The notes beneath the pieces were generated by a model. The model worked only from the letters and a program-made list of their open reading frames with translations, made no database searches and had not been told where the DNA came from. A DNA stretch of 64,000 bases, taken from assembly GCA_963702445.1 (NCBI GenBank), contig CAVPCZ010000018.1, positions 1-64,000 of the forward strand, given 5' to 3'. The DNA comes from CAVPCZ01 sp963702445. GTDB lineage: Bacteria > Bacteroidota > Ignavibacteria > UBA10030 > UBA6906. Both the position numbers and the translations under genes were made by a program. Shown piece by piece: positions 47,292 through 55,963 of this stretch. Each line of letters opens with the position of its first letter. Within the stretch, counting starts at the first letter, position 1.

Positions 47292-47951
47292 ATGACGAGA
47301 ATGGTTTTCGTTGTTGGGATAGCCGCTGCCGTTGCCGTGATGGGTTGCGGCAAGAGCGCGCAACAGAAGAAGCTCGAAGAAGCCGCCAAGGCAGCCGGGC
47401 AGGCGGGCCAGGCCCTGCAGGAGGGGGCCAACCAAATGGCGGAAGCCATGAAGGGGCTTGAAGGGGGCGACAAGGAAGGCAAGACTGTCGAACCCGTTGA
47501 CTTCCGCGAATTGAAGGCGCTGCTCCCGGAAAAGGCGGCGGGTATGGCACGCAGCGAAATCAAGGGCGAGCGCAATGCGGTCATGGGCATCAAAGTCTCT
47601 GAGGCCTATGCGGAATATGCCACGGAAGAGGGGAGCTCCATACGGATCAAGATCATGGACATGGGCAGCGTGAGCGGGTTCGTCGGGCTCGCGACGGTCG
47701 CGTGGGCGCATGCGGATGTCGACAGTGAGTCCGATACGGGATATGAAAAAACCACAACCTTCTCCGGCCACAAGGCTTTCGAGAAGTTCGATAACCAGAG
47801 CAAGGAGGGCCAGCTGAGCATTCTTGTCGGACAGCGATTCGTTGTGGAAATCGAAGGTCGGGCTGTCACGATGGACCAGATGAAAGCCGCGGCAGGACAG
47901 GTCGATCTGGGCAAGCTGGAGTCAATGAAAAACGTCGGCGTTACGGGCTGA
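47292..47951 (+). CDS. Putative lipoprotein of unknown function, 219 aa
   Basis: Lipoprotein signal MTRMVFVVGIAAAVAVMGCG followed by an Ala/Lys/Gln-rich coiled coil (QQKKLEEAAKAAGQAGQALQ EGANQMAEAMK) and a globular C-terminal half (VDFRELKALLPEKAAGMARS ... SIRIKIMDMGSVSGFVGLAT). No family recognised. AAGGAG site 10 bases before the start. Probably periplasmic. The next gene, pyrophosphatase, is 18 bases on. Confidence 0.7.
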   Translation: MTRMVFVVGIAAAVAVMGCGKSAQQKKLEEAAKAAGQAGQALQEGANQMAEAMKGLEGGDKEGKTVEPVDFRELKALLPEKAAGMARSEIKGERNAVMGIKVSEAYAEYATEEGSSIRIKIMDMGSVSGFVGLATVAWAHADVDSESDTGYEKTTTFSGHKAFEKFDNQSKEGQLSILVGQRFVVEIEGRAVTMDQMKAAAGQVDLGKLESMKNVGVTG

Positions 47952-47969
47952 CCGGGAGAAGAGCTGTCT

Positions 47970-48581
47970 ATGCCGTTTCCGCACCCCTTTTACCGGTGGC
48001 GCCCCCACCCGTGGCATGGTCTCGATATCGGTCCCAAACCGCCGTCTCTTGTCCATGCCTTCATCGAAATCACGCCCTTCGACCTCATCAAGTACGAAGT
48101 GGACAAGGCGACGGGGTATCTGCGTGTCGACCGGCCCCAGCGCAGCTCGTCACTGCCGCCGTCCCTCTACGGGTTCATTCCGCGGACCTACTGCGCTACG
48201 CGGGTCGGGGCGCTCTCCGCGAGCGGACGGCATGGCGACGGCGATCCCCTGGATATTTGCGTGCTCAGCGAACGCCCGATAAGCCGGTCCGAAGTGATCA
48301 TGAACGCCCGAGTCATCGGCGGAATTCTCATGGTGGACCGTGACGAGGCCGACGACAAGATTATTGCGATCCTGGAAAATGACGCTTTCTGGGGACAGGC
48401 AAAAGACATCTCTGACGTTCCGGATATCCTCATCGAGAGGCTCCGGCATTATTTCGCCACCTACAAAATGATTCCGGGTTCGTCCTCGCAGGTATCCATC
48501 GAGAGCGTGTATGGAGCGGATCATGCGCACGACGTGGTGAAGGCCGCGATCGCGGACTATGAAGAAGTGTTCGGCGGGTAG
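47970..48581 (+). CDS. ppa: Family I inorganic pyrophosphatase, 203 aa
   Basis: Soluble Mg-dependent pyrophosphatase driving biosynthesis. Signatures are FIEITPFDLIKYEVDKATGY, the substrate/metal site DGDPLDICVLSERP, and VDRDEADDKIIAI (K-x-x-x-D-E-D-type motif). The N-terminus carries HPFYRWRPHPWHGLDIG, characteristic of a subgroup of FCB and chlamydial enzymes. Complete. Confidence 0.93.
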   Translation: MPFPHPFYRWRPHPWHGLDIGPKPPSLVHAFIEITPFDLIKYEVDKATGYLRVDRPQRSSSLPPSLYGFIPRTYCATRVGALSASGRHGDGDPLDICVLSERPISRSEVIMNARVIGGILMVDRDEADDKIIAILENDAFWGQAKDISDVPDILIERLRHYFATYKMIPGSSSQVSIESVYGADHAHDVVKAAIADYEEVFGG

Positions 48582-48681
48582 CCGGGCCCCTGCGTCTGCA
48601 CGTTTCACGTTCCCGGTGAGTTCCGAGGCGCGAGGTGTGGGCCGCAACGAAGAGCCCGGTGGGGGAATCGGCGCCGCGGGG

Positions 48682-49164
48682 CTATTCGGCCTTCACTTCA
48701 AGCAGAATGATCTTGTACGAGCGGTGCACCTCGCGGGCCGCGAAAAGAATCCCCACCAGTACACTCACCATGCCGATAATAAACACGACCAGCGGGACGG
48801 TCTTTGAGAGGTCCGTGGAAATGAACAGGCTGATGCCCACCGTGACGGATGTCAGCACGAAGAGAGCGATGGACAGCTGCATGGAGAGAATCGCATTCCG
48901 CACCAGACGGCTGCGGATGAGAAGTTCTCTTGATTGATTGCTGATGCTCATGAAGCGCATGTTGTCGGCATACTCGAGCGAATCTTTCTCGCTGAGCACG
49001 CGCAGATACCGCCGGCGCTCTTCATTGAGAAGGCGGATCCGGTTGATGATGATGGAGTACCGGTTGTTGAGTCCGAGCAGCAGCAGACCCACAGCGGAAA
49101 TCCCGACAGCGGGCGCCAGCAAAGCCTGAATGGCCTGCAGTGCGGTCAGGGGTGATTCTTGCAT
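48682..49164 (-). CDS. DUF2721 family membrane protein, 160 aa
   Basis: Small membrane protein with an N-terminal span (QALLAPAVGISAVGLLLLGL), a cytoplasmic conserved stretch NRYSIIINRIRLLNEERRRY, and two C-terminal spans (MQLSIALFVLTSVTVGISLF, PLVVFIIGMVSVLVGILFAA). This is the DUF2721 pattern. Start at 49164 with GGAGAG upstream. Function unknown in the family. Confidence 0.75.
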   Translation of the reverse strand: MQESPLTALQAIQALLAPAVGISAVGLLLLGLNNRYSIIINRIRLLNEERRRYLRVLSEKDSLEYADNMRFMSISNQSRELLIRSRLVRNAILSMQLSIALFVLTSVTVGISLFISTDLSKTVPLVVFIIGMVSVLVGILFAAREVHRSYKIILLEVKAE

Positions 49165-49346
49165 GGGCGTCTCTCCAGTCCGGGGATACGTTCTCCGAAA
49201 TATACGGAGATTTTCCGAGATCCGGTCCGGCCCCGGTTCTCTTTTTCTCCGTACATCGGTTCCAGGTTCTGCTCCGGGCACAATTGCCGCGCACCGGTGT
49301 TCTTCTCACTGCTACCCACGCACACCAACAGCAAGAAACAACGACA

Positions 49347-50606
49347 ATGGACGGAAACTCTTTGACGCGCTTTGTGGTCATCGGGCTGGGTGGATTCGGT
49401 CTCGTGCACATTGAAGCCGTCCGGTGGCTCGCCCGGCAGGGATTGGGCAAGCTCTCCGGGGTGGTGGCGCTTGAAGTGGACCGGCAGGCGCGGCCGGAGC
49501 TGGTCCGGACTCTGACATCGGAAGGAGTGAAACTGTATCCGGGCGTCGATGAGTTTCTGCAGGAAGGAACACGTGCGGCCGATGTGCTTACCGTGCCCAT
49601 CGGGATCCACCAGCATGTACCCGTGAGTGTCGCCGCGCTGGAAGCCGGACTGCATGTGTATTGTGAGAAACCCGCCGCCGCAACCGTTCAGGAGGTGGAC
49701 GTCCTGATTGCGGCGTCACACCGGACCGGCAAACAGGTGGCGATCGGATTCCAGCACATGTCCAGTGTCTCGATCCGGCGGCTCAAATCCCTTGTCGGTG
49801 AGGGCCGTCTGGGGGCCGTCCGGGATGTGACGCTGATGTGCGGCTGGCCGCGCAGCCTGCAGTACTTCAGGCGGAACAATTGGACCGGCCGGCTGCGTCT
49901 GGGGGATCGTCTGATCCTGGACAGTCCGGCGAACAACGCCCACGCGCACTATCTGATGAACGCGCTCTATCTTTCCGGGCCGGGGAGGGAAAGGGCGGCG
50001 ACGCCGGTCAAGCTCCGGGCCGAGCTCTACAGGGCAAATCCCATCGAGAGTGCGGATACAACCCAGTTGCACCTGACCACGGATACAGGGGCGCGCCTGC
50101 ACATCCTGCTCACCCATGCGAATGGATTCGCGAACGGGCCGATCATGGATCTGCAGTGTGAAGGCGGGAGGGCCTACTGGCAAACGGACGAGGGGAAGGC
50201 TTTCGTCCGGTACAACGACGGGAGCACCGAGCACTTCGACAATCGTGTGCATCCCCAATGGCGGAACGAGAGCTTCCGGAACTTTGTGGAAGCTCTGGCG
50301 GGCAAAGCCCGGCTGGATTGTCCGCCGGGGATTGCCCGCGCCCAGACCCTTGCGGTGAACCTGATGCATGAAAGTTGTCCCGGCATTGTTGCCGTCCCGT
50401 CCGGGCACGTTGTGGAGACCGAGGACTGGGAGATGTTTCCGCCCGACACGCGCGGCACATTCTGTCGCATAGAGGGACTCGACGATGCCATGCATATCGC
50501 GATTCAGGAGCGGGCATTCCTTTCCGAACTCGGCGTTCCGTGGGCGCGCGGAGTGGAGACGCATGAGGTGTCCGGTGAGGGGTATAACCGGTTCGACGGG
50601 CTGTGA
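49347..50606 (+). CDS. Gfo/Idh/MocA-family oxidoreductase, 419 aa
   Basis: NAD(P)-dependent sugar-type oxidoreductase. Rossmann N-terminus RFVVIGLGGFGLVHIEAVRW, conserved HVYCEKPAAATVQEVD (EKP motif), and a C-terminal domain with NNAHAHYLMNALYLSG in the substrate region. Many relatives act on inositol or hexose derivatives. Start chosen at ATG 49347 because the Rossmann fold begins right after; the longer upstream frame looks non-coding. Single gene. Confidence 0.85.
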   Translation: MDGNSLTRFVVIGLGGFGLVHIEAVRWLARQGLGKLSGVVALEVDRQARPELVRTLTSEGVKLYPGVDEFLQEGTRAADVLTVPIGIHQHVPVSVAALEAGLHVYCEKPAAATVQEVDVLIAASHRTGKQVAIGFQHMSSVSIRRLKSLVGEGRLGAVRDVTLMCGWPRSLQYFRRNNWTGRLRLGDRLILDSPANNAHAHYLMNALYLSGPGRERAATPVKLRAELYRANPIESADTTQLHLTTDTGARLHILLTHANGFANGPIMDLQCEGGRAYWQTDEGKAFVRYNDGSTEHFDNRVHPQWRNESFRNFVEALAGKARLDCPPGIARAQTLAVNLMHESCPGIVAVPSGHVVETEDWEMFPPDTRGTFCRIEGLDDAMHIAIQERAFLSELGVPWARGVETHEVSGEGYNRFDGL

Positions 50607-50635
50607 GAAGAGTCCTGCGGATCCCTGCAACGAAA

Positions 50636-50665
50636 AACGGGGACGTGTGCGAACACGTCCCCGTT
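50636..50665. terminator. Bidirectional terminator between oxidoreductase and gdhA
   Basis: AACGGGGACGTGT-GCGA-ACACGTCCCCGTT, 13-base perfect stem, between two genes that converge. Confidence 0.8.
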
Positions 50666-50691
50666 GTCTTTGCTGGGGGTGACGGAAGCTG

Positions 50692-52032
50692 TCAGACGAG
50701 GCCCTGGTCCAGCATCGCATCGGCCACCTTCAGGAAGCCTGCAATATTGGCGCCGATCACATAGTTCCCGGGCATGTTGTATTTCTCGGCTGTCTGGAGG
50801 CAGGTCTGGTGGATGCTCTTCATGATCTGATGCAGCCGCTGATCGACCTCTTCCTTCGGCCAGGGCAGGCGCATGCTGTTCTGGCTCATTTCCAGCCCTG
50901 ATGTTGCCACGCCGCCGGCGTTGGAAGCCTTGCCCGGAGAGTAGAGGATCTTTGATTCAAGGAACACCCTGACCCCGTCGAGGTTTGTGGGCATATTGGC
51001 GCCTTCGCAGACGCATCTGCAGCCGTTCTTGACAAGCTCACGCGCATCGTCGCCGTTCAATTCGTTCTGCGTGGCGCACGGAAGCGCGACGTCCGCCTTG
51101 ATGCTCCAGGGGCGTTTGCCCGGATGGAATTGGGCCTTGAACCTGTCTGCATAGTCCTGCACACGGTCACGGGCGCTGGCCCGCATCTCGAGCATGTACT
51201 GCACCTTCTCGCCCTTGATGCCGTCCTTGTCGTAGACGAACCCGTCAGGACCGGAAAGGGAAACGACCGTTCCACCCAGCTCGTTGACCTTCTCGACCGC
51301 ACCCCAGGCGACATTGCCGAAGCCCGAAACCGCGACGGTTTTTCCCGCGAACGACTGCCCTTTGGTCTTCAGCATTTCTTCCGCAAAATAGACAACGCCA
51401 TAGCCGGTGGCCTCGGGCCGGATCAGGGATCCTCCCCAGTTCAGTCCTTTGCCGGTGAGCACACCCGAGAACTCGCGCGTAAGCCGCTTGTACTGTCCGA
51501 ACAGATAGCCGATTTCACGCGCACCGACGCCGATATCGCCGGCGGGGACGTCTGTATCGGGGCCGATGTGGCGGAAGAGCTCCGTCATGAAGCTCTGGCA
51601 GAAGCGCATCACCTCGGTGTCGCTTTTTCCTTTGGGATCAAAATCCGATCCGCCTTTTCCGCCCCCCATGGGCAGCGTCGTGAGGCTGTTCTTGAATACC
51701 TGTTCAAAGGCGAGGAACTTGAGAATACCCAGCGTCACCGAGGCGTGGAACCGCAGGCCGCCCTTGTAGGGTCCGATGGCGCTGTTCATCTGCACCCGGA
51801 AGCCGCGGTTGATATGGATTTCGCCCTGGTCATCGAGCCACGGCACGCGGAACATGATCACGCGTTCCGGTTCCACCATCCGCTCGAGGATCTTTGCGCT
51901 GCGGTACTCGGGGTGACGTTCAAGCACGAGCTCCAGGGATTCCGCGACCTCTTCCACGGCCTGGTGGAATTCCGGTTCGCTGGGATTTTTCGCCTTTACA
52001 TGGGCGATGAGTTTCTGAACATAATCTGACAT
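50692..52032 (-). CDS. gdhA: NADP-type glutamate dehydrogenase, 446 aa
   Basis: Hexameric enzyme making glutamate from 2-oxoglutarate and ammonium. Clear signatures are ERVIMFRVPWLDDQGEIHIN, FLAFEQVFKNSLTTLPMGGG KGGSDFDPKGKS (catalytic Lys), DVPAGDIGVGAREIGYLFGQ, and NAGGVATSGLEMSQNS. Length and motifs match the E. coli GdhA class. It is the last gene on the minus strand downstream of the redox-signalling operon, 54 bases after it, and may be read through from it. Confidence 0.95.
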   Translation of the reverse strand: MSDYVQKLIAHVKAKNPSEPEFHQAVEEVAESLELVLERHPEYRSAKILERMVEPERVIMFRVPWLDDQGEIHINRGFRVQMNSAIGPYKGGLRFHASVTLGILKFLAFEQVFKNSLTTLPMGGGKGGSDFDPKGKSDTEVMRFCQSFMTELFRHIGPDTDVPAGDIGVGAREIGYLFGQYKRLTREFSGVLTGKGLNWGGSLIRPEATGYGVVYFAEEMLKTKGQSFAGKTVAVSGFGNVAWGAVEKVNELGGTVVSLSGPDGFVYDKDGIKGEKVQYMLEMRASARDRVQDYADRFKAQFHPGKRPWSIKADVALPCATQNELNGDDARELVKNGCRCVCEGANMPTNLDGVRVFLESKILYSPGKASNAGGVATSGLEMSQNSMRLPWPKEEVDQRLHQIMKSIHQTCLQTAEKYNMPGNYVIGANIAGFLKVADAMLDQGLV

Positions 52033-52086
52033 GGAGTGCCTCGAATCGAAATGAATGATGAGATGTAAAGCAACGGGAAGCCGGGA

Positions 52087-53244
52087 TTACGTACGGAAAA
52101 ACTTCGCCACGACGCTGTCATGGTCCCGGTCGTCCAGGTCCTGCAATTCCCCCGTGTAGAGATCCTCCGCCGGTGTTGAACCGTCAGCCGGACGGCGCGG
52201 CATTTTCTTGACGGTCTCCTTGAAACGTTCAATTTCTTCCTGGAAGAACGCGACCGCGGCGTTCCCGATCTTCAGCGACGGGATTTCCGTATCGAGTTTG
52301 TCCGCATCGATAAGACAGATCCAGTTCTCGGCGTAGGGGGTGGTCTCCAGCGCTTCCGGATGCTTGCCGAGTCCGGGGTTGGTGTCAATGACCTTGCCGC
52401 CGACCGGTGCCAGGAATGTGACGCGGCGTTTTGCCCGGGTGATGGTGAAGAGCGGCTGTCCGCGCCTGACGGTCATGCCCAGATTGGGAAACTCGATGGC
52501 ATCAATGCGTCCGATCAGTTTTCGCGCGAAATCATCCAGACCCACGCGCACGGATCCGTCCTCGAACATCGCCGCCCAGCAGTGGCCCTCGGAGATAAAC
52601 ACCCCGCCGGGGATGGCGAACTCATCCGCCTTGATGGTTTCCGCGGCGGTCATGGTGGTGATGTGCACCTTCGGTTTGAGTTGTTTCTGTATCCGGTCCT
52701 GCCTTTTGAAGAGCGATTTCTTCACGAACGCCAGCAGTTCGTCCTCGGTGAACGGTTTCTGCACGTAGTCCAGGGCGCCGTGTTTCATGCATTCCACCGC
52801 CGTCTCGACGGTGGCATAGCCGGTGATGATGATCACATCGATGTCCGGGCGCATATGCTTGACCGCCTTGGTGACGTCCACGCCGTCCATCGTCGGCATC
52901 TTCAAATCGGTGAACACAAAGTCGTAGTGGTGTGTCTGCAGGAGCCCCAGCGCTTCCTGTCCGGTCTGCACCGTATCCACCGAATAGCCGTCCAGCACCA
53001 GGATCTTCCTGAAGCTGTCCAGGATGACCTCCTCGTCATCCACGCAGAGGATGCGGGCCTTGGGGTGATCGACCTCCGCGCGCCTGAGACTTTTGGCTTC
53101 TCGGCTGACATCCAGGTTCAGACTCACCGAAAGGGCGGTTTCCCGCTCCTTCCGCTGTTTGGCTTCCTGAACGCGCCGCGAAATCAGGCGGATGAGAATA
53201 TCCGCGATCACGAGCACTATCACCGCAACAATGAAGAGTAGCAT
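52087..53244 (-). CDS. Membrane-anchored response regulator with GcvH-like lipoyl domain, 385 aa
   Basis: Unusual architecture. Residues 1-20 form a membrane span (LLFIVAVIVLVIADILIRLI). REC domain at ~62-180 has acidic pocket D69/D70, phospho-acceptor D113 (FTDLKMPTMDG), T141 and K163. A GcvH-like domain at ~214-345 contains GHCWAAMFEDGSVRVGLDDF, LAPVGGKVIDTNPGLGKHPE and YAENWICLI. The lysine that carries lipoate in GcvH aligns with K272 (A-K-R-R-V-T-F-L-A-P), so lipoylation is possible. The protein would hold a lipoyl arm at the inner membrane and switch by phosphorylation. No DNA-binding output. Confidence 0.8.
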   Translation of the reverse strand: MLLFIVAVIVLVIADILIRLISRRVQEAKQRKERETALSVSLNLDVSREAKSLRRAEVDHPKARILCVDDEEVILDSFRKILVLDGYSVDTVQTGQEALGLLQTHHYDFVFTDLKMPTMDGVDVTKAVKHMRPDIDVIIITGYATVETAVECMKHGALDYVQKPFTEDELLAFVKKSLFKRQDRIQKQLKPKVHITTMTAAETIKADEFAIPGGVFISEGHCWAAMFEDGSVRVGLDDFARKLIGRIDAIEFPNLGMTVRRGQPLFTITRAKRRVTFLAPVGGKVIDTNPGLGKHPEALETTPYAENWICLIDADKLDTEIPSLKIGNAAVAFFQEEIERFKETVKKMPRRPADGSTPAEDLYTGELQDLDDRDHDSVVAKFFRT

Positions 53245-53264
53245 GCGAGGGTCTCCTTGGGTAA

Positions 53265-54074
53265 TCAGAACAGGTTATCGGAGCTGCACGGCACCAGGTG
53301 CCCCAGCTCGTATTGAATGTCGGCGGGGATGGCCCGGTAGAGCCATCCACCGAAATACGGGTCCTTTTCCATCGTGCCCGGATCCGCAAACAGACCGGTG
53401 TTGGAATCCACAACGCGGCCGCTGACGGGCGAAAGCAGGGAATGGATCAGCCCGTCGTGCGTGTGCACGCGCAGACAGCAGGTGCCCTGGATCAACTCCC
53501 CGTCGGCCAGAACCGCTTCGAGTTTTTCGACCTGCTCCACGGTCTTGAGAAACGCGTGCGTGGCGCCCACCAGGACGGATCCGGATTGTTCAAGGGCCAC
53601 CCAGCTTGCGTACCCGAGCCGGTAGTAGCGGGCCGGACAGGGGACGACAACCATTGCCGCATCCTTCACCTCGGTACTTCCGGGAAGGCCGGCGAGACGG
53701 AGCCGCCGGTAGCGGAGTCCGCGGTGCACGGAGGAGAGCAGTTCGTCGGCCGTGAACGGTTTCGGGATGAAATCGATTGCTCCGGCATACAGCGCGTGCA
53801 CGGCGTTTTCCACCGTGGAAAAACCCGTCGTCATGATCACGGGCGTGTGCGGTGCAACGGGGGCGGCCTCTTTCAGGAACTGAAACCCGTCCATCCCCGG
53901 CATCATGATATCAGAAAGCACCAGGGTGTAGCGGTGCCCGCTCAGGCGGCGAAGGCCTTCCTGCGCGTCAGGTGCCGTATCCACCCGGAACCCTTCGCTC
54001 GTGCAGATCTTGACGATCGCGTCCAGGATGACCTGTTCGTCATCGATCACCAGAATGTCCACAGCCTCTGTCAT
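53265..54074 (-). CDS. Soluble response regulator with degenerate GcvH-like domain, 269 aa
   Basis: REC domain (1-118: LVIDDEQ, phospho-acceptor D55 in LSDIMMPGMDG, TTGFST, PKPF) plus a GcvH-like domain (residues ~142-250: RLGYASWVALEQSGSVLVGA, LLSPVSGRVVDSNTGL, DPYFGGWLYRAI). At the lipoyl-lysine position there is G208 instead of Lys, so this copy cannot be lipoylated there. ATG 54074 preferred over a GTG two codons upstream. Lies between the sensor kinase and the membrane-anchored regulator; the three are probably one signalling unit. Confidence 0.8.
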   Translation of the reverse strand: MTEAVDILVIDDEQVILDAIVKICTSEGFRVDTAPDAQEGLRRLSGHRYTLVLSDIMMPGMDGFQFLKEAAPVAPHTPVIMTTGFSTVENAVHALYAGAIDFIPKPFTADELLSSVHRGLRYRRLRLAGLPGSTEVKDAAMVVVPCPARYYRLGYASWVALEQSGSVLVGATHAFLKTVEQVEKLEAVLADGELIQGTCCLRVHTHDGLIHSLLSPVSGRVVDSNTGLFADPGTMEKDPYFGGWLYRAIPADIQYELGHLVPCSSDNLF

Positions 54075-54080
54075 ACACAC

Positions 54081-55953
54081 TCACCGCTGCTGAACGGGGA
54101 TACGGATGCGGAATGTCGTTCCCCGGTTCGGTTCGCTCTCCACATTGATGGTGCCGTTGTGATTGTCGATGATTCCCCAGATGACCGAAAGACCGAGGCC
54201 CGTTCCCTTCTGGCCCTTCGTGGAAAAGAACGGTTCGAAAATGTGGGGGATATCCTCCCGTGCAATGCCGCTGCCGTTGTCCGCGACCTTGATTTCGACG
54301 TACTCGCGCAAACCGCCCGTCTCGACCGCTTCCCACCGCTGCCAGTCGCAGCCATATCTGCTGCATGCTTCCCATTTACCCTGTCCGGGGACATCCAGCC
54401 AGAACGACGACGCCCCGCATTTCGGACATGCGGTCGGCCGGATCGAGCAGCGACACCTGGCATTCGGGGCAGTGGAGGGCCATGGTCTGGCCGCCGGGGA
54501 TGGGCAGGCTTGCCTGATGGTGGTGGCGCCCGTACACGGGGTCAATGTAGAGCGAACCCTCTTCGCTTGCCAGGCGCACCTTCACCCTGACGGCGGACAG
54601 GCCGTCAATCTTGTACGTGGGGTCGATGAGCGAGTGGCGCTTGGGGCAGGTTGCCTTCCGGAGCTGCGCCATGCCGTACGGGGACAGCTTGAGGAGGGAT
54701 GACCCCACGGTGATCCGCCCCCCCTTGCCTCCCATGGCATCGACCGCGTTGACGATCAGATTGATAAAGACCTGCTGCAGCTGGTTTGCGTCGACCGTGA
54801 GGCGCGGAAGCTGCGGATCCAGATTCTTGATCAACTCGACCTTGTTCAGCGCGAGCTGGTTGCTCACGACCGACACCGCGCGGTCGATGATCTCGGTGAG
54901 GTTTGCTTCGTTCTTCTTGGGCACAGACTGGCGGGCGAAGTCGAGCAGACTCTTGACGATTTCCCGGCTGCGCAGGGTTTCCCTCACGATAACCTTCAGG
55001 TCATCCTGTATTTCGGGCTGGTTCTGTGTCCGTTTCAGGAGAAAGCTGCTGTAGGTGAGGACGCCGGTCAGGGGGTTGTTGATCTCGTGCGCCACTCCTG
55101 CGGCGAGCCGGCCGAGCGACGCGAGTTTGTCCGACTGGAAAAGCTGCAGCCTGGCTTCGGAGAGCTTCGCGGTCATGGTATTGAACGACTGGGCGAGTTT
55201 GCCGAGCTCGTCATTGCGTGCCGATTCGATCCGGTAGCTGAGATTCCCGTCGGCGACCTGCTGGGTCGCTTTCAGCAGCCCCTTCACCGGCTTGTCGACC
55301 CAGCGCTCGACGTAGAATCCGATGATCAGGCTCAGGGCCAGGATGGCGCTGAGGCCGAAGAGGACCATTTCGATTTCGCTTTTCGTGATCCGGCGGTCCA
55401 CCTCTTCCAGCGGCAGGGTTACGTCCAGCACTCCCAGAACCGTTTGTTGCCGCGGGTGGACGTGGCAATCGGCGGACCAGCACGCTGTTTCGTTGTAGAT
55501 CGGATTGATGATCCCCAGGAACCGTGTGGAGTCGGGATGCAGGCGGAACACGCGTGTCCGTTCGGCGATCGGCAGCCGTTCCAGCGGCCGGCCGGCGGAG
55601 TGGCAGGCATAACAGCTCTCGGCGTTCTTGTCCACCGACGTTCCGATGTCGTTTTCAACCGAGGAGTAGATGATCTGGCCGGTCTTGTTGAGCACCCGGA
55701 TCTTGCCGATGGTCGGCTGCTGGCCGATGGCGTTGATGGCCTGATGGATTCTGTCGCGCTGGTTCAACAACATATCGTACCGCGTGCTGTGTTTCACCGT
55801 CTCGCTGAGCTGGTTGGCGTGGCGCTCCACTTCCCCCAGCAGACTCGAACTCAGCGATCGGATGTTGAAATAGGCGAAGATGCTGATGATCAGGATCGCC
55901 GTTGTCCCGACGACCAGGATCAGTTTGAGGCCGATATGTCGCACGCGTCGCAT
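54081..55953 (-). CDS. Haem-c sensor histidine kinase with zinc-ribbon insert, one frameshift
   Basis: Membrane sensor kinase of ~623 residues. TM1 at ~10-30, a periplasmic sensor with a haem-c motif CYACH (114-118) and a second CWSADCH (158-164, CX4CH), TM2 at ~197-215, HAMP, HisKA with H289 (GVAHEINNPLTGVL), then HATPase. Between the N-box (FINLIVNAVDAMGGKGG) and the D-box (VADNGSGIAREDIPHIFEPF FSTKG) lies a ~125-residue cysteine-rich insert (CPEC, CPKC, CSRYGC) resembling a zinc ribbon. A frame change near 54440 falls inside that insert. Next genes encode the two lipoyl-type response regulators. Confidence 0.82.
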
Positions 55954-55963
55954 GGTCCTGATG

